A DNA stretch of 64,000 nucleotides from the NCBI RefSeq assembly GCF_900187945.1, contig NZ_FYEH01000002.1, positions 1-64,000 of the forward strand, in the 5' to 3' direction. The position numbers and the translations under genes are program-made. The notes beneath the pieces are model-generated. The model worked only from the letters and a program-made list of their open reading frames with translations. It was not told the origin of the DNA and did not search any database. Each line of letters begins with the position of its first letter. The first letter of the stretch is position 1. This document shows, in pieces, positions 31,456 through 40,413 of this stretch. This stretch comes from Arboricoccus pini. GTDB lineage: Bacteria > Pseudomonadota > Alphaproteobacteria > Geminicoccales > Geminicoccaceae.

Positions 31456-32273
31456 TGCGTCGCCATCCAGGCTTGATCGAGGCGGCGGCCGGCGGTGCCT
31501 TCCTGGCCCTTCTTCTGGCCATGGCCTGCCTCGCGTCCTGGCTCTGGCCAGGTGACCCGCTGGCCTTCGTCAGCAAGCCACTTCGGCCGCCCTTCACCGA
31601 TCCGCATCTCCCGTTGGGCAGCGACCGACTTGGCCGCGACGTCGCGGCGATGCTGGCGCATGCGGCCGGCAACACGCTGCTGATCGCTGGCAGCGCCACT
31701 GCTGCGGCCTTTCTTGTCGGTGTCGTGCTTGGCACGGTGGCAGGCTTCGCGGGCGGCCTGCTCGACGAGTTCCTTATGCGGATTGTCGAGGCCTTCCAGG
31801 TCATTCCAGGTTTTCTCTTGGCGCTGGCCCTGGTGGCCATTCTCGGACCTTCCTTGCCGGTCATCGTCCTGGCGATCGCGGCCGGTGCCTGGCCAGCACC
31901 TGCCAGGCTGACGCGAGCCGAAGTCCGCAGCTGGCGAAGCCGCGAGTTCGTTGACGCCGCCCGTCTTCTCGGCATGCCTCCAGCACGGATCGCCTTTTGC
32001 GAGGTCCTGCCCAATGCCCTGCCGCCGGTTCTCTCTCTGATCGGCATCATTACCGCCGCCGCCATTCTGGTTGAATCCGCTTTGTCGTTCCTCGGTCTGG
32101 GCGATCCCAACCGCATTACCTGGGGGCGCATGGTGGCCGATGGCCGCAGCGTTCTTCGCAGCGCACCGGCCCTGACACTCATTCCCGGTACTGCCATCTG
32201 CCTGACGGTCCTCTCGGTCGGCATCGCGGGCGATGGGCTGACCCGGCTCCTCGATCCGAGGCGTCTTCGATGA
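31455..32273 (+). CDS. ABC transporter permease, DppC/NikC type
   Basis: 272 residues. An N-terminal helix (GGAFLALLLAMACLASWLW) is followed by HLPLGSDRLGRDVAAMLAHAAGNTLLIA, the conserved GTDxxGRD-type block of DppC proteins. The EAA loop is RSREFVDAARLLGMPPARI, and ILVESALSFLGLGDPN is the C-terminal signature. It is translated from an ATG overlapping the preceding stop and overlaps the next start by four bases. Confidence 0.9.
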   Translation: MRRHPGLIEAAAGGAFLALLLAMACLASWLWPGDPLAFVSKPLRPPFTDPHLPLGSDRLGRDVAAMLAHAAGNTLLIAGSATAAAFLVGVVLGTVAGFAGGLLDEFLMRIVEAFQVIPGFLLALALVAILGPSLPVIVLAIAAGAWPAPARLTRAEVRSWRSREFVDAARLLGMPPARIAFCEVLPNALPPVLSLIGIITAAAILVESALSFLGLGDPNRITWGRMVADGRSVLRSAPALTLIPGTAICLTVLSVGIAGDGLTRLLDPRRLR

Positions 32274-33025
32274 GCCTGCTCGACGTAACCGGGCTCAAGG
32301 TGGGGTTTGGCCAGAGCCTGCCCGTGCGGCAGGTCGATCTCGTCATCGAACCCGGCTCGCGCACGGCCCTTCTGGGTGCCAGCGGCTCGGGCAAAAGCCT
32401 GACGGTGCTGGCCATCGCCGGGCTGCTGCCACCGGGAGCACGGATGCAAGGGCAGATCGTCTGGGGTGGGCTGCCGGCCGGCATGCGGCTGGGCCGCGAT
32501 GTCGGCCTCGTTTTCCAGGATCCGATGTCCGCCCTGAATCCGGTCCTCCGGGTTGGCGAGCAGGTGGCCGAGGTGGTCCGGGCGCATCGGCACCGATCCT
32601 CTCGCCGCGCCATGGAAGAGGCGACGAGCCTTTTTCACCAGCTCGATCTTCCCCAGCCGGACCGCATCGGGCAGGCCTATCCCCACCAGCTCTCGGGCGG
32701 CCAGCGCCAAAGAGTTGCCATCGCTGCGGCGATCGCCGCCGATCCCGCACTCCTGATCCTGGACGAGCCGACGACGGCGCTGGATACCGTTACCCAACGC
32801 CATATCGTCGACCTGCTGCAGAGCATCGCCTCGGCGCGTGGGATGGCGATCCTCCTCGTGACCCACGACCTCGCTTTGGCGGCCCATCTCGCAGCGGATG
32901 CCTTCATCATCGATGAGGGGCTGATCGTCGAGCGCCAGCCCATACAAGATCTTATCCTGGCTCCCAGGCACGCCGCCGCCCGCTCCCTCGTCCAGGCCCA
33001 CCGCCAGCTTCACGCCCATGACTGA
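32270..33025 (+). CDS. ABC transporter ATPase, DppD/NikD type
   Basis: 251 residues. Walker A is GASGSGKSLT near residue 37, the Q-loop is in LVFQDPMSALNP near 82, the ABC signature LSGGQRQRVAIA near 140, Walker B and D-loop LLILDEPTTALD near 163, and the switch His in LLVTHDLALA. It lacks the C-terminal oligopeptide/dipeptide domain that makes DppD about 330 residues; this short form is closer to NikD (254 residues). It energises import with the next gene product. Confidence 0.9.
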   Translation: MSLLDVTGLKVGFGQSLPVRQVDLVIEPGSRTALLGASGSGKSLTVLAIAGLLPPGARMQGQIVWGGLPAGMRLGRDVGLVFQDPMSALNPVLRVGEQVAEVVRAHRHRSSRRAMEEATSLFHQLDLPQPDRIGQAYPHQLSGGQRQRVAIAAAIAADPALLILDEPTTALDTVTQRHIVDLLQSIASARGMAILLVTHDLALAAHLAADAFIIDEGLIVERQPIQDLILAPRHAAARSLVQAHRQLHAHD

Positions 33026-33800
33026 GCCGCTCCTGCGGGTAGAGGGCCTGAGCAAGCGCTTCCACGGCAAGGACGTTGTGGTCGATGTCGATCTGAGCCT
33101 GACGGCCGGCGAGACACTGGTCGTGATCGGCGCCTCCGGTGTCGGCAAGACGACCCTCGCACGCCTGATCCTCTGCCTTGTCGAGCCGGATGCCGGCGCG
33201 ATCCACCTGGACGGCATCGATCTGGTAGGACTGCGCGGTGCCGCTCGCCGCCGCCATCGCCGCGCGCTGCAGATGGTCTTTCAGGACTCGCTGGCTGCCT
33301 TAAATCCACGAGCCGACGTGCTGCGGCTCCTGACTGACCCCCTGCGCGTTCGCCTCGACATCGCCCGCAGCCGGCGGACAGCGCTGATCCATGCGGTCCT
33401 GGACGATGTCGATCTCGATCCCGGCTTGCTCGGTCGGCCGCCGCATGCGCTCTCCGGCGGCCAGCGCCAGCGAGTGGCCCTGGCCCGCGCCCTCCTGGCG
33501 GATGCGCGCCTCATCATCATGGACGAGCCGATGGCAGCGCAGGATGCCGTGCGGCGACTGCGACTGGCGGCACTCGTGAAACGCCTGCAGGCCGAGCGCA
33601 ATCTAAGCTTTCTCGTCATCACCCATGATCTGGAGACAGCCGCCATTCTCGCCGACCGCGTCGCCGTCATGGCAAGCGGGCGTCTCGTCGAGACGGGCCC
33701 GGCTGAGCGCATCCTCCGGCAACCCGCCAGCGATGCTGCCCGGCATCTCCTTGCCGCCCGGCTGCGGCTGCCGCCGGCCCAGACGAAAGGCGGTGACTGA
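33018..33800 (+). CDS. ABC transporter ATPase, DppF/NikE type
   Basis: 260 residues. Walker A is GASGVGKTTLARLIL near residue 37, the Q-loop QMVFQDSLAALNPR near 88, the signature LSGGQRQRVALARALL near 152, and Walker B IIMDEPMAAQD near 172. The D-loop reads AAQD where most paralogues have SALD or TALD; the catalytic Glu and Asp are kept. Length matches NikE (268). The start overlaps the preceding gene by eight bases. It closes the operon. Confidence 0.9.
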   Translation: MTEPLLRVEGLSKRFHGKDVVVDVDLSLTAGETLVVIGASGVGKTTLARLILCLVEPDAGAIHLDGIDLVGLRGAARRRHRRALQMVFQDSLAALNPRADVLRLLTDPLRVRLDIARSRRTALIHAVLDDVDLDPGLLGRPPHALSGGQRQRVALARALLADARLIIMDEPMAAQDAVRRLRLAALVKRLQAERNLSFLVITHDLETAAILADRVAVMASGRLVETGPAERILRQPASDAARHLLAARLRLPPAQTKGGD

Positions 33801-33808
33801 CAGGCGTT

Positions 33809-33836
33809 AAGTCCGGGAGAGCAGACGGGCGGACTT
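33809..33836 (+). terminator. Inverted repeat after the ABC operon
   Basis: AAGTCCG (33809-33815) pairs with CGGACTT (33830-33836) over a 14-base loop, starting nine bases after the last stop. There is no T-run. Confidence 0.35.
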
Positions 33837-33953
33837 GAGATCATCGCGGCGAACGATCCGACGCGAATCTGCGTACATGATGCGGCGATGACGGAACATT
33901 CATCGCCTATTGGCGCTAATAAGAAACAGTCCCGCCTGTAGGTCTTTGTGTTC

Positions 33954-36476
33954 ATGACACGCTGGATCAAGTTTTTCGCGCTGACACTGGCTGGTTTGGT
34001 GGGCTTGGTGGTCGTGGCCCTCATCATCGTCGTGGTCCTGCTGCAGCGGGGTTATTTCGACCCGATGATTTCCCGACAGGCCTCCAACGCCCTGGGCCGT
34101 GAGGTCGTGCTTACCGGCCCGATCACGCTTGGCTACGATCAGGGCCTCAGCATAGGTCTCGGGCCCTTGACGATCGGCAATCCCGATTGGGCGCAGGAGC
34201 AAGGCATCAGCGCGCCCATGGCCAGCGTCCAGCATGCCGCGGTCAGCATCGCGCTCTGGCCCTTGCTCACCGGCCGGATCGTCCTGCCGGAGATCGCGCT
34301 CGACCGCCCCGAGGGCCAGCTTGTGCGACTGGCCGATGGCCGCAACAACTGGCAATTCGACAAGCTGCAGAGCGGGGGCAATCAGGACCAGTCGGAGCAA
34401 AGCTCGACGACCTTCCCGGAACTGGGAGAGATACACATCGATGACGGCTCGATCGACTATCTGGACAAGATGAGCAGCCGCAATCTGGCTGGCACCTTCA
34501 GCGCGTCCATGACCCGTGGCGTCCAGCGCTATGACATCAAGGCCAATCTCGGCGTCCGTGACCTTGACGGCAAGAGCGCCGAACCCCAGCGGGCTCAGCT
34601 TGCCGGCTGGATCAACAATCCCGCGGCACCGCAGGACGGCTTCGAGCTGACGGCCACGAGCAATGGCGAGAACGCTGGTCCGCTCCTGGCATTGGCGGGC
34701 GTGGCGACCAAGGGCCGGCTGCCAGGCTATGACGCGACCGTGACCGTCGGTCGTGACGCCGATGCCTGGCGGCTCGTCAATCTGGATGTATCCCTAGGCG
34801 ACAACATGATCAAAGGGAACGGCGCCGTTGGCGATCCGACGACGCTGGCAGGCCTGAACCTCGACATCACCGCCGTCTCGCCCAAACCCGGGGCGCTCCT
34901 CGAAATGCTCGGCCTGGGTGCCCGACCCGTGCCTGCCTTCAACCTAAGGGCCATCGGCAAGACCGAAGGTGAGCGAAATTCACTGACGATAACAGGCAGC
35001 CTCGGCAACGACCGGCTGGACATCGCCGCCGGCACGACCGGGCCGCTGGCCGAGCTGCGCGAACTCGATCTCAACGCCAATGCCAAGGGGACCGAGCTGG
35101 GCAAACTCTTGCCGCTGGCCGGACTGACGGAGAAACCCGTTCCCGCCTATGCGCTGGATGCCCGGGCGAAGCGGCGCGGTGATAAGGGGGCCGATATCGA
35201 CGCCGCGCTGACGCTCGGCGGCACGACCATGACCGCCAAGGGCAGCATAGACGACTTGCTTCATGGACAGGGCGTTGATCTTGCCAGCACGGCAAAGGGC
35301 CAGGATCTGGCCGAGATCCTGGACATTTTCGGGCTGCCGAAAATCACCCTTCCTCCCTATAAGGTGGCTGGACGGGTTGGCCGCTCCGGGAACCTCTTGA
35401 CGGTCAACGGCCTCGACGGCCGGGTCGGCAACAGCGACGTCCAAGGTGACGTCTCCGTCAACATCGCGGCCAAGCCCGCTTTTGTTAAAGCCGATCTCCA
35501 GTCGAACCGCGTCGAGTTTGCCGATCTTGCCGGTCTCGTGGGGGCGCCCCCCGGCGCTGGCCCCAAGGATGCGGCAAGCCCGGAGCAGAAGGCGGCAGCG
35601 CAAAAGCTCGCGGCGGAACAACGCCTCATTCCGGATGCCAAGATCGACGCCGCGGCCTGGAAAAACCTCAATCTCGACGTGCGTTTTCAGGGCAAGTCCG
35701 TGATCGCGCCCAAGCTGCCGATCCAAAATCTGGCCTTTCATGTCATCGCTAAAGACGGACTGATCACCCTCGAGCCTTTCGAGGCGGTAATCGCCGGCGG
35801 CCACATCAACGCCCTGGCCGCCATCGATGGGCGCAAGACGCCTGTGGCCGGCAATCTCGACATGCGGATCCGCAGCCTGCAGTTGAACGACTTCATGCGG
35901 CGTTTCGGCTTCACCAATGACGCCCTGGGCGTCTTTAGCGGGCGCGCGCAGCTGCGGGGCCAGGGAGCCGATGTGCGACAGATGGCGGCCACAGCCGATG
36001 GGCGCATCGCCTTGACGATGACCGGAGGATCGGTCGATCGCCTGTTGCCGGAACTTGCCGGGATCGACCTCGGTCAGGTGCTCGTCACCTATATCAAGCG
36101 GCTCATGGGCACCGAGAGCGAAAACACCCAGATCCGCTGCGCCATCGCCGATCTCGACGTTCAAAACGGCATGGTGAGCACGAAGACCGTCCTGGTCGAC
36201 ACGCCTTCCGACAAGCTCACGCTCCAGGGCAAGATCAATCTTGGCAATGAGCAGATGGACCTTATGTTTCACGCCTATCCGAGGGATGCCAGCATTGGTA
36301 GCATGCGCATGCCGATCGCGATCGGCGGGCCGATGCGCAATCCCTCGGTGGCGCCGGCGCCGGGCTATGTCGAAAACCGGCCGCTTGGCTGGGCGATGGC
36401 CCCACTGGCGGCGCTTGTTCCCTTCATCGAGTTGGGCTCAAAAGATGATCGCCCCTGTGAGGGCGTCGTGCAGTAA
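33954..36476 (+). CDS. AsmA family envelope protein
   Basis: 840 residues. One N-terminal membrane helix (FFALTLAGLVGLVVVALIIVVVLL, residues about 7-30) is followed by a very long periplasmic part with the AsmA N-terminal block (GREVVLTGPITLGYDQGLSIGLGPLTIGNPDW) and the conserved C-terminal region (GVFSGRAQLRGQGADVRQMAATADGRIALTMTGG, residues about 655-690). AsmA-like proteins form beta-groove bridges that carry phospholipids across the periplasm. It seems to be a single gene, with its own leader of about 150 bases. ATG 33954 is preferred; a GTG two codons earlier is possible. Confidence 0.88.
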   Translation: MTRWIKFFALTLAGLVGLVVVALIIVVVLLQRGYFDPMISRQASNALGREVVLTGPITLGYDQGLSIGLGPLTIGNPDWAQEQGISAPMASVQHAAVSIALWPLLTGRIVLPEIALDRPEGQLVRLADGRNNWQFDKLQSGGNQDQSEQSSTTFPELGEIHIDDGSIDYLDKMSSRNLAGTFSASMTRGVQRYDIKANLGVRDLDGKSAEPQRAQLAGWINNPAAPQDGFELTATSNGENAGPLLALAGVATKGRLPGYDATVTVGRDADAWRLVNLDVSLGDNMIKGNGAVGDPTTLAGLNLDITAVSPKPGALLEMLGLGARPVPAFNLRAIGKTEGERNSLTITGSLGNDRLDIAAGTTGPLAELRELDLNANAKGTELGKLLPLAGLTEKPVPAYALDARAKRRGDKGADIDAALTLGGTTMTAKGSIDDLLHGQGVDLASTAKGQDLAEILDIFGLPKITLPPYKVAGRVGRSGNLLTVNGLDGRVGNSDVQGDVSVNIAAKPAFVKADLQSNRVEFADLAGLVGAPPGAGPKDAASPEQKAAAQKLAAEQRLIPDAKIDAAAWKNLNLDVRFQGKSVIAPKLPIQNLAFHVIAKDGLITLEPFEAVIAGGHINALAAIDGRKTPVAGNLDMRIRSLQLNDFMRRFGFTNDALGVFSGRAQLRGQGADVRQMAATADGRIALTMTGGSVDRLLPELAGIDLGQVLVTYIKRLMGTESENTQIRCAIADLDVQNGMVSTKTVLVDTPSDKLTLQGKINLGNEQMDLMFHAYPRDASIGSMRMPIAIGGPMRNPSVAPAPGYVENRPLGWAMAPLAALVPFIELGSKDDRPCEGVVQ

Positions 36477-36574
36477 TAGGTCGGAGATGAAGGTATTCCA
36501 ACCTATTATTCATTGCGTGGTCATCGTTCGACCCCACATCTGCCGCAGGATATTAACAGCGCGAGGCCAGCATC

Positions 36575-37327
36575 ATGACGCCTGACGAACGCAAGCTGCT
36601 CGAGGGTCTGTTCGACCGTCTGGACCGCAACGCCGGGGCGGGGCGTGACGAGGAGGCCGATCGCTTCATCGGCGAGCAGATGGCCAAGCGTCCCTACGCC
36701 GCCTACTTCCTGGCGCAAAGTGTTCTCGTCCAGGAAGCTGCGCTGGCTCAAGCCGAGGCTAAGCTGCGCCAGGCCGAGAGACCGCGCGAGGAGGAGGTGC
36801 CAAGCTTCATGCCGCGAGCTCCGGTGGCGGGCCCTTGGGGCGTCCGACCGACGGCCCCAGCGGAATCGCAATCGTTACGGTTCGGCAGCCAGCCCGGCGT
36901 ACGGCCAGCACCCGCCCCAACGGCACCGCAGGCCTACGGCCAGCCACAGGCGGGATATGCCGCACAGCAACCTTATCCACAGACGATGTCAGGCGGTGGC
37001 TCGTTCCTAAGGGGTGCCGCGCAGACCGCCGTTGGCGTAGCCGGCGGCTACCTGGCTGCCGAGGCCATCTCCGGCCTCTTTAGCCACGGCGGCGGACTTG
37101 GTGGCTATGGCAGTGCAGGCTACGCGCCCGGCGAGACCATCATCGAGAACCAGACGATCAACGAGACGATCGTCGAGGATGACGGCCAGGACGCAGCCGG
37201 TCAGGACAGTACCGACGACCCGGCACAGGATGCCAGCCAAGACGCGGATTACGACACAGACGCTGGCTACGATAGCGGCTACAGCGACGATGGGTTTGAT
37301 GGTGGGGATGGCAGCTACGACGTCTGA
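36575..37327 (+). CDS. DUF2076 family protein
   Basis: 250 residues. The N-terminal block MTPDERKLLEGLFDRLDR followed by PYAAYFLAQSVLVQEAALAQAEAKLRQAE marks the DUF2076 family. A Pro/Ala/Gln-rich linker runs from about 75 to 145, then a Gly-rich hydrophobic stretch (GSFLRGAAQTAVGVAGGYLAAEAISGLF) that could cross or contact a membrane, and a highly acidic, Asp/Gly/Tyr-rich tail. The tail and linker look disordered. The function is unknown. The gene lies 98 bases after asmA and is convergent with the aminotransferase gene. Confidence 0.8.
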   Translation: MTPDERKLLEGLFDRLDRNAGAGRDEEADRFIGEQMAKRPYAAYFLAQSVLVQEAALAQAEAKLRQAERPREEEVPSFMPRAPVAGPWGVRPTAPAESQSLRFGSQPGVRPAPAPTAPQAYGQPQAGYAAQQPYPQTMSGGGSFLRGAAQTAVGVAGGYLAAEAISGLFSHGGGLGGYGSAGYAPGETIIENQTINETIVEDDGQDAAGQDSTDDPAQDASQDADYDTDAGYDSGYSDDGFDGGDGSYDV

Positions 37328-37375
37328 CCGGGCTAGCCAGGGCAGACCGCGTCCTCCGGTCGCGTCTGCTGCGCT

Positions 37376-38542
37376 CTAGCCAGCCAGATAGGCCGCGATC
37401 CGCGCGAGTGCAGTCTCGATCGCCTCGCTGGCGGCGGCATAGGAAAAGCGAAGATACCCTTCGCCAAATTGCCCGAAGCTCGTGCCCGCCACGGTGGCAA
37501 CGCCGCAGGTCTCCAAGAGTTCGTCCTGGAGGACTCGGGCCGAGCGACCCGTACCTTCGATGTTGGGGAAGGCGTAGAAGGCTCCACCGGGCGTGACGCA
37601 GCGAAAGCCCGGAATCCGATTAAGCCCTTCGATGATCAGCTTGCGCCGTGCCGCGAAAATCTGGGTCATGCGAGCAACGTCGCTTTGCGATCCCTTGAGA
37701 GCAGCAAGTCCTGCCCATTGCGTCGCTGCGTTGACGCAGGAATGCGTGTTGACGGCAAGGCGGGTGGCAAGCGGCGCAAGATGACGCGGCCAGACCCCGT
37801 AGCCCAGCCGCCAGCCGGTCATGGCATAGGTCTTTGACCAGCCATCCAGAAGGATCAGCCGGTCAGCGATCTCGGGATAGGCGCTGAGGGATGCGTGTTG
37901 ACAACCGTCATAGCAAAGGCGGGCATAAATCTCATCGGAGAGGATTGCCACATCGGGGAAGCGCTCGAGTCCCTGGACGAGGCGGTCGAGTTCGCACTTG
38001 GGAACGATCCCACCCGTCGGATTGGCCGGCGAGTTGACGATGATGAGACGTGTTCGGTCGTTGATGCCGGCCAGCACTTCGTCCGCCGAGAAAGCAAAGC
38101 CCTTGCTTTCATGCAGGCCGATCGGCTTGGCCTTGGCGCCGCTCCACTCGATCAGCGAGCGATAGATCGGAAAACCAGGATCAGGATACATGATCTCGGC
38201 GCCAGGCTCGCCGAACATGGCGATCGCCATGAACATGGTAACCTTGCCGCCAGGAACGATGACGACCTGGTCGGGATGAACGACCATGCCGCGGCGATTG
38301 AGCAGATCCTCGCTTACAGCCTCCCGCAGCGGCAGGATACCGTTGGCGGGCGTATAGCCGTGGTGTCCGGCCCGCAGTGCCTCAATGGCGGCCTCGACGA
38401 TGTGGGGCGGGGTGGCGAAATCCGGCTGGCCGATGCCCAGATTGATGATATCGCGTCCGCTCGCCTGCAGCTCGACGGCCCGTGCCAACACCTCGAACGC
38501 GCTCTCGGTTCCGAGCCGCGCCATGGAGGCCGCAAGCTGCAT
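37376..38542 (-). CDS. PLP-dependent class I/II aminotransferase
   Basis: 388 residues from an ATG with GAGG ten bases upstream; the frame is open further upstream but that part does not look like protein. Family motifs: INLGIGQPDFATPPHI near residue 34, YTPANGILPLREAV near 65, NSPANPTGG near 172, and the PLP Lys in LDGWSKTYAMTGWRLGYGVWP near 235. It is of the aspartate/aromatic aminotransferase group; the amino donor cannot be told from sequence. It stands alone, with 194 bases to the next gene upstream. Confidence 0.9.
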   Translation of the reverse strand: MQLAASMARLGTESAFEVLARAVELQASGRDIINLGIGQPDFATPPHIVEAAIEALRAGHHGYTPANGILPLREAVSEDLLNRRGMVVHPDQVVIVPGGKVTMFMAIAMFGEPGAEIMYPDPGFPIYRSLIEWSGAKAKPIGLHESKGFAFSADEVLAGINDRTRLIIVNSPANPTGGIVPKCELDRLVQGLERFPDVAILSDEIYARLCYDGCQHASLSAYPEIADRLILLDGWSKTYAMTGWRLGYGVWPRHLAPLATRLAVNTHSCVNAATQWAGLAALKGSQSDVARMTQIFAARRKLIIEGLNRIPGFRCVTPGGAFYAFPNIEGTGRSARVLQDELLETCGVATVAGTSFGQFGEGYLRFSYAAASEAIETALARIAAYLAG

Positions 38543-38735
38543 GTCCGTGATCCTCTTCGGCTGATACGATTCACTCGGGCGGCTCCCATCGGGCTTCGCG
38601 ACGAAACCGTCAAGGGGCAGCCGGCGTCGCTTTAGCCAGAGGAAGGCACATGAACACCTGGGCGGCCGCGTGCTGGGTGCACGTCGCCGTTCAGATATTT
38701 GTTTTGCTGATAGAGTACGAAGGACGGGTCGCCGC

Positions 38736-39374
38736 TCAGGCGACCATGTCGTCCAGAAGGTCGATGACCTCTTCGTCGTCGAGCTGGTGGAAATCGCGAT
38801 AGAAGAAGCCGATGGCCCCCATATCCTCGGCAACGGTGTCGATGATGACCTCGTCGGCGTCCTGCTCCAGGAGGGTGACGGCTTCCCGAGGGGCTACCGG
38901 CGCGGCGACGACGATCCTTGCCGGGCCACCGCGATGGACGGACTTCAGGGCCGCGCGGATCGAGGCACCGGTTACCACGCCGTCATCGACGACGATCGCT
39001 GTCCGGCCATCCAGCCGGACCGGTGGCTTTTCACCGAGATAGAACAGGCGGCGACGCTCGATCTCGGCCTGCGCACGGGCGGATGCCCGGGCGATATAGC
39101 CGGGATCGATGCGGTGCGCCTTGATCACGTCTTCGTTCAGCACGGTCTCCACTACGGCACCGCCGACAACAGCGCCTGCGGCCAGTTGCGGCTGCCAGGG
39201 GGCTGCGAGCTTGCGAACCAGGACGACCTCAAGGGGACAATGAAGTATCTGGGCAATCTCTCGTCCTACCGGCACGCCACCCCTGGGCAATGCGAGAACG
39301 ATCGGCTGCTGGCCTCGCAGGTGCAAGAGACGCGCCGCCAGTCGGCGACCGGCATCTCGCCTATCTTCGAACAT
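38736..39374 (-). CDS. Phosphoribosyltransferase domain protein
   Basis: 212 residues. The PRPP loop is seen in AIVVDDGVVTGASIRAAL (residues about 125-142), and the N-terminal LALPRGGVPVGREIAQIL block is typical of the predicted phosphoribosyltransferases often found beside dienelactone hydrolase or stress genes. The acidic C-terminus (FHQLDDEEVIDLLDDM) is also usual for them. The substrate is unknown. It reads as a single gene, with 485 bases of non-coding DNA upstream. Confidence 0.85.
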   Translation of the reverse strand: MFEDRRDAGRRLAARLLHLRGQQPIVLALPRGGVPVGREIAQILHCPLEVVLVRKLAAPWQPQLAAGAVVGGAVVETVLNEDVIKAHRIDPGYIARASARAQAEIERRRLFYLGEKPPVRLDGRTAIVVDDGVVTGASIRAALKSVHRGGPARIVVAAPVAPREAVTLLEQDADEVIIDTVAEDMGAIGFFYRDFHQLDDEEVIDLLDDMVA

Positions 39375-39859
39375 CGAATCTGCTCTCCAGCGGGCGGTAC
39401 CCGCTTTGTTGGTCTGTCCCGGCCCCCGTTAAGGGCTCTCCCAGCGCGCAAAGCTGCTGGCGGAGCCCATCGGGGGTCGACAATTCATTGCGTCAAGCGC
39501 CCGTATCGTCGCTGACAGGGCATAGCCGATACGTCGCGCAGTCTCGCATAAATTTTTGATGAGAAAGCGTTGATCGGTGGTCGCCTCGTCGAAAGGGGAG
39601 GATCTAGCTCACCTTGCTCCTTTTGTCCGCTGACAAGGCGAACCCTGGTTCTACCGTTTGTTGGCGGCCCCGACTACCATCAAATGAGCCCTTCGAACAT
39701 GCGAATTTCGCCGGTTTGCGCACGAAATAATGATCGGCTCGATCATGCCCGAGGTGACGACCGGCATACTGAGATCACACGGCCCAGCGGATATCGAAGG
39801 CAACCGGAACCTTGGGGTTGCAGTCGGGTTAATGCGCCATCCTAGCAATCGGGTGTAAA
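39375..39859. other. 485-base intergenic region between divergent genes
   Basis: I see no gene here. It holds a hairpin AGCGGG-cggta-CCCGCT at 39389-39405, followed by TTGTT, and a perfect operator-like inverted repeat ATGATC-ggctc-GATCAT at 39730-39746. The right end (39840-39859) is the leader of the entericidin-like gene. Base composition is mixed and without strong codon bias in any frame. Confidence 0.55.
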
Positions 39860-40018
39860 ATGAAACGCGCTTTACTCGTTCTTTCATTCGTTCCATTCCT
39901 CCTCGCTGCCTGCGGCGATACCTGGACCGGTATCAAGGAAGATACGCGCGACAATGCCGCCGCAACCGGCCGAGCCGTCGAGAAGGCCGGTGAAAAGATC
40001 CAGGGCGCTGCGGATTAA
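39860..40018 (+). CDS. Entericidin-like small lipoprotein
   Basis: A 52-residue protein: MKRALLVLSFVPFLLAAC is a lipoprotein signal with lipobox LLAAC (Cys 18), followed by GDTWTGIKEDTRDNAAA and a helical tail VEKAGEKIQGAAD. The pattern matches the entericidin A/B family, small cell-envelope lipoproteins that in E. coli were described as an antidote/toxin pair tied to stress and stationary phase; in alphaproteobacteria single copies are common. Only one copy is present here. It is convergent with the lipoprotein gene downstream (23 bases apart). Too short to stand on length alone, but the lipobox and tail make it convincing. Confidence 0.82.
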   Translation: MKRALLVLSFVPFLLAACGDTWTGIKEDTRDNAAATGRAVEKAGEKIQGAAD

Positions 40019-40041
40019 TTCGACTGATGATTGAGGCGCCC

Positions 40042-40413
40042 CTAGGGAGTACCCGGCGGAGGCAGGGCCTCGTGGGGATTGTAGCTTCGGCATGAGGTGG
40101 GGGCCGAGGGCGGCGTCTTCAGAGTTGCCCCGGCCCCTGTCATGACCAGGATGTTGGCACCCGAGGAATAGGTCCCATCCGCTCCTCGGCGGAGGAACAA
40201 TCGATGGTCCCCAAGGTCGAGCGCGATCTCACTCGGATCGGTCTGCCTGAGCACCGCGAGCCGGCCATCGTCGCAAAGATACCCACGATCGCCTGGTCGC
40301 TCGACCGACTGACCACTCGATTCACTGGCGCAGGCACCCAGCGATAAAATACCCAGGAACAAGATCGCCGTGATCGTCTGATGCCCCGTCAGGCCGCCGC
40401 TGGGGCGGCTCAT
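40042..40413 (-). CDS. MliC-like lipoprotein, possible lysozyme inhibitor
   Basis: 123 residues from ATG 40413, which overlaps the stop of the upstream gene (ATGA). A hydrophobic segment ITAILFLGILSLGAC ends in a lipobox with its Cys. The mature part has YLCDDGRLAVLRQTD, then a hydrophobic DHRLFLRR stretch, SSGANILVMTGAGATLK and a C-terminal Cys (APTSC). This is the layout of MliC/PliC lysozyme inhibitors (F-x-C...SGxxY...G.eA.L...C), though key residues are only partly kept. It is the last gene of a three-gene minus-strand operon. Confidence 0.65.
   Translation of the reverse strand: MSRPSGGLTGHQTITAILFLGILSLGACASESSGQSVERPGDRGYLCDDGRLAVLRQTDPSEIALDLGDHRLFLRRGADGTYSSGANILVMTGAGATLKTPPSAPTSCRSYNPHEALPPPGTP

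Noticed and set aside
31397-33217. 606-codon minus-strand frame across the ABC operon
   Set aside because: It spans three genes with clear permease and ATPase motifs on the other strand; no motif of its own.
38543-38833. Longer N-terminus for the aminotransferase
   Set aside because: The open frame continues upstream but codes for Ser/Arg/Pro-rich sequence unlike any aminotransferase and overlaps the phosphoribosyltransferase gene; ATG 38542 has a ribosome site.
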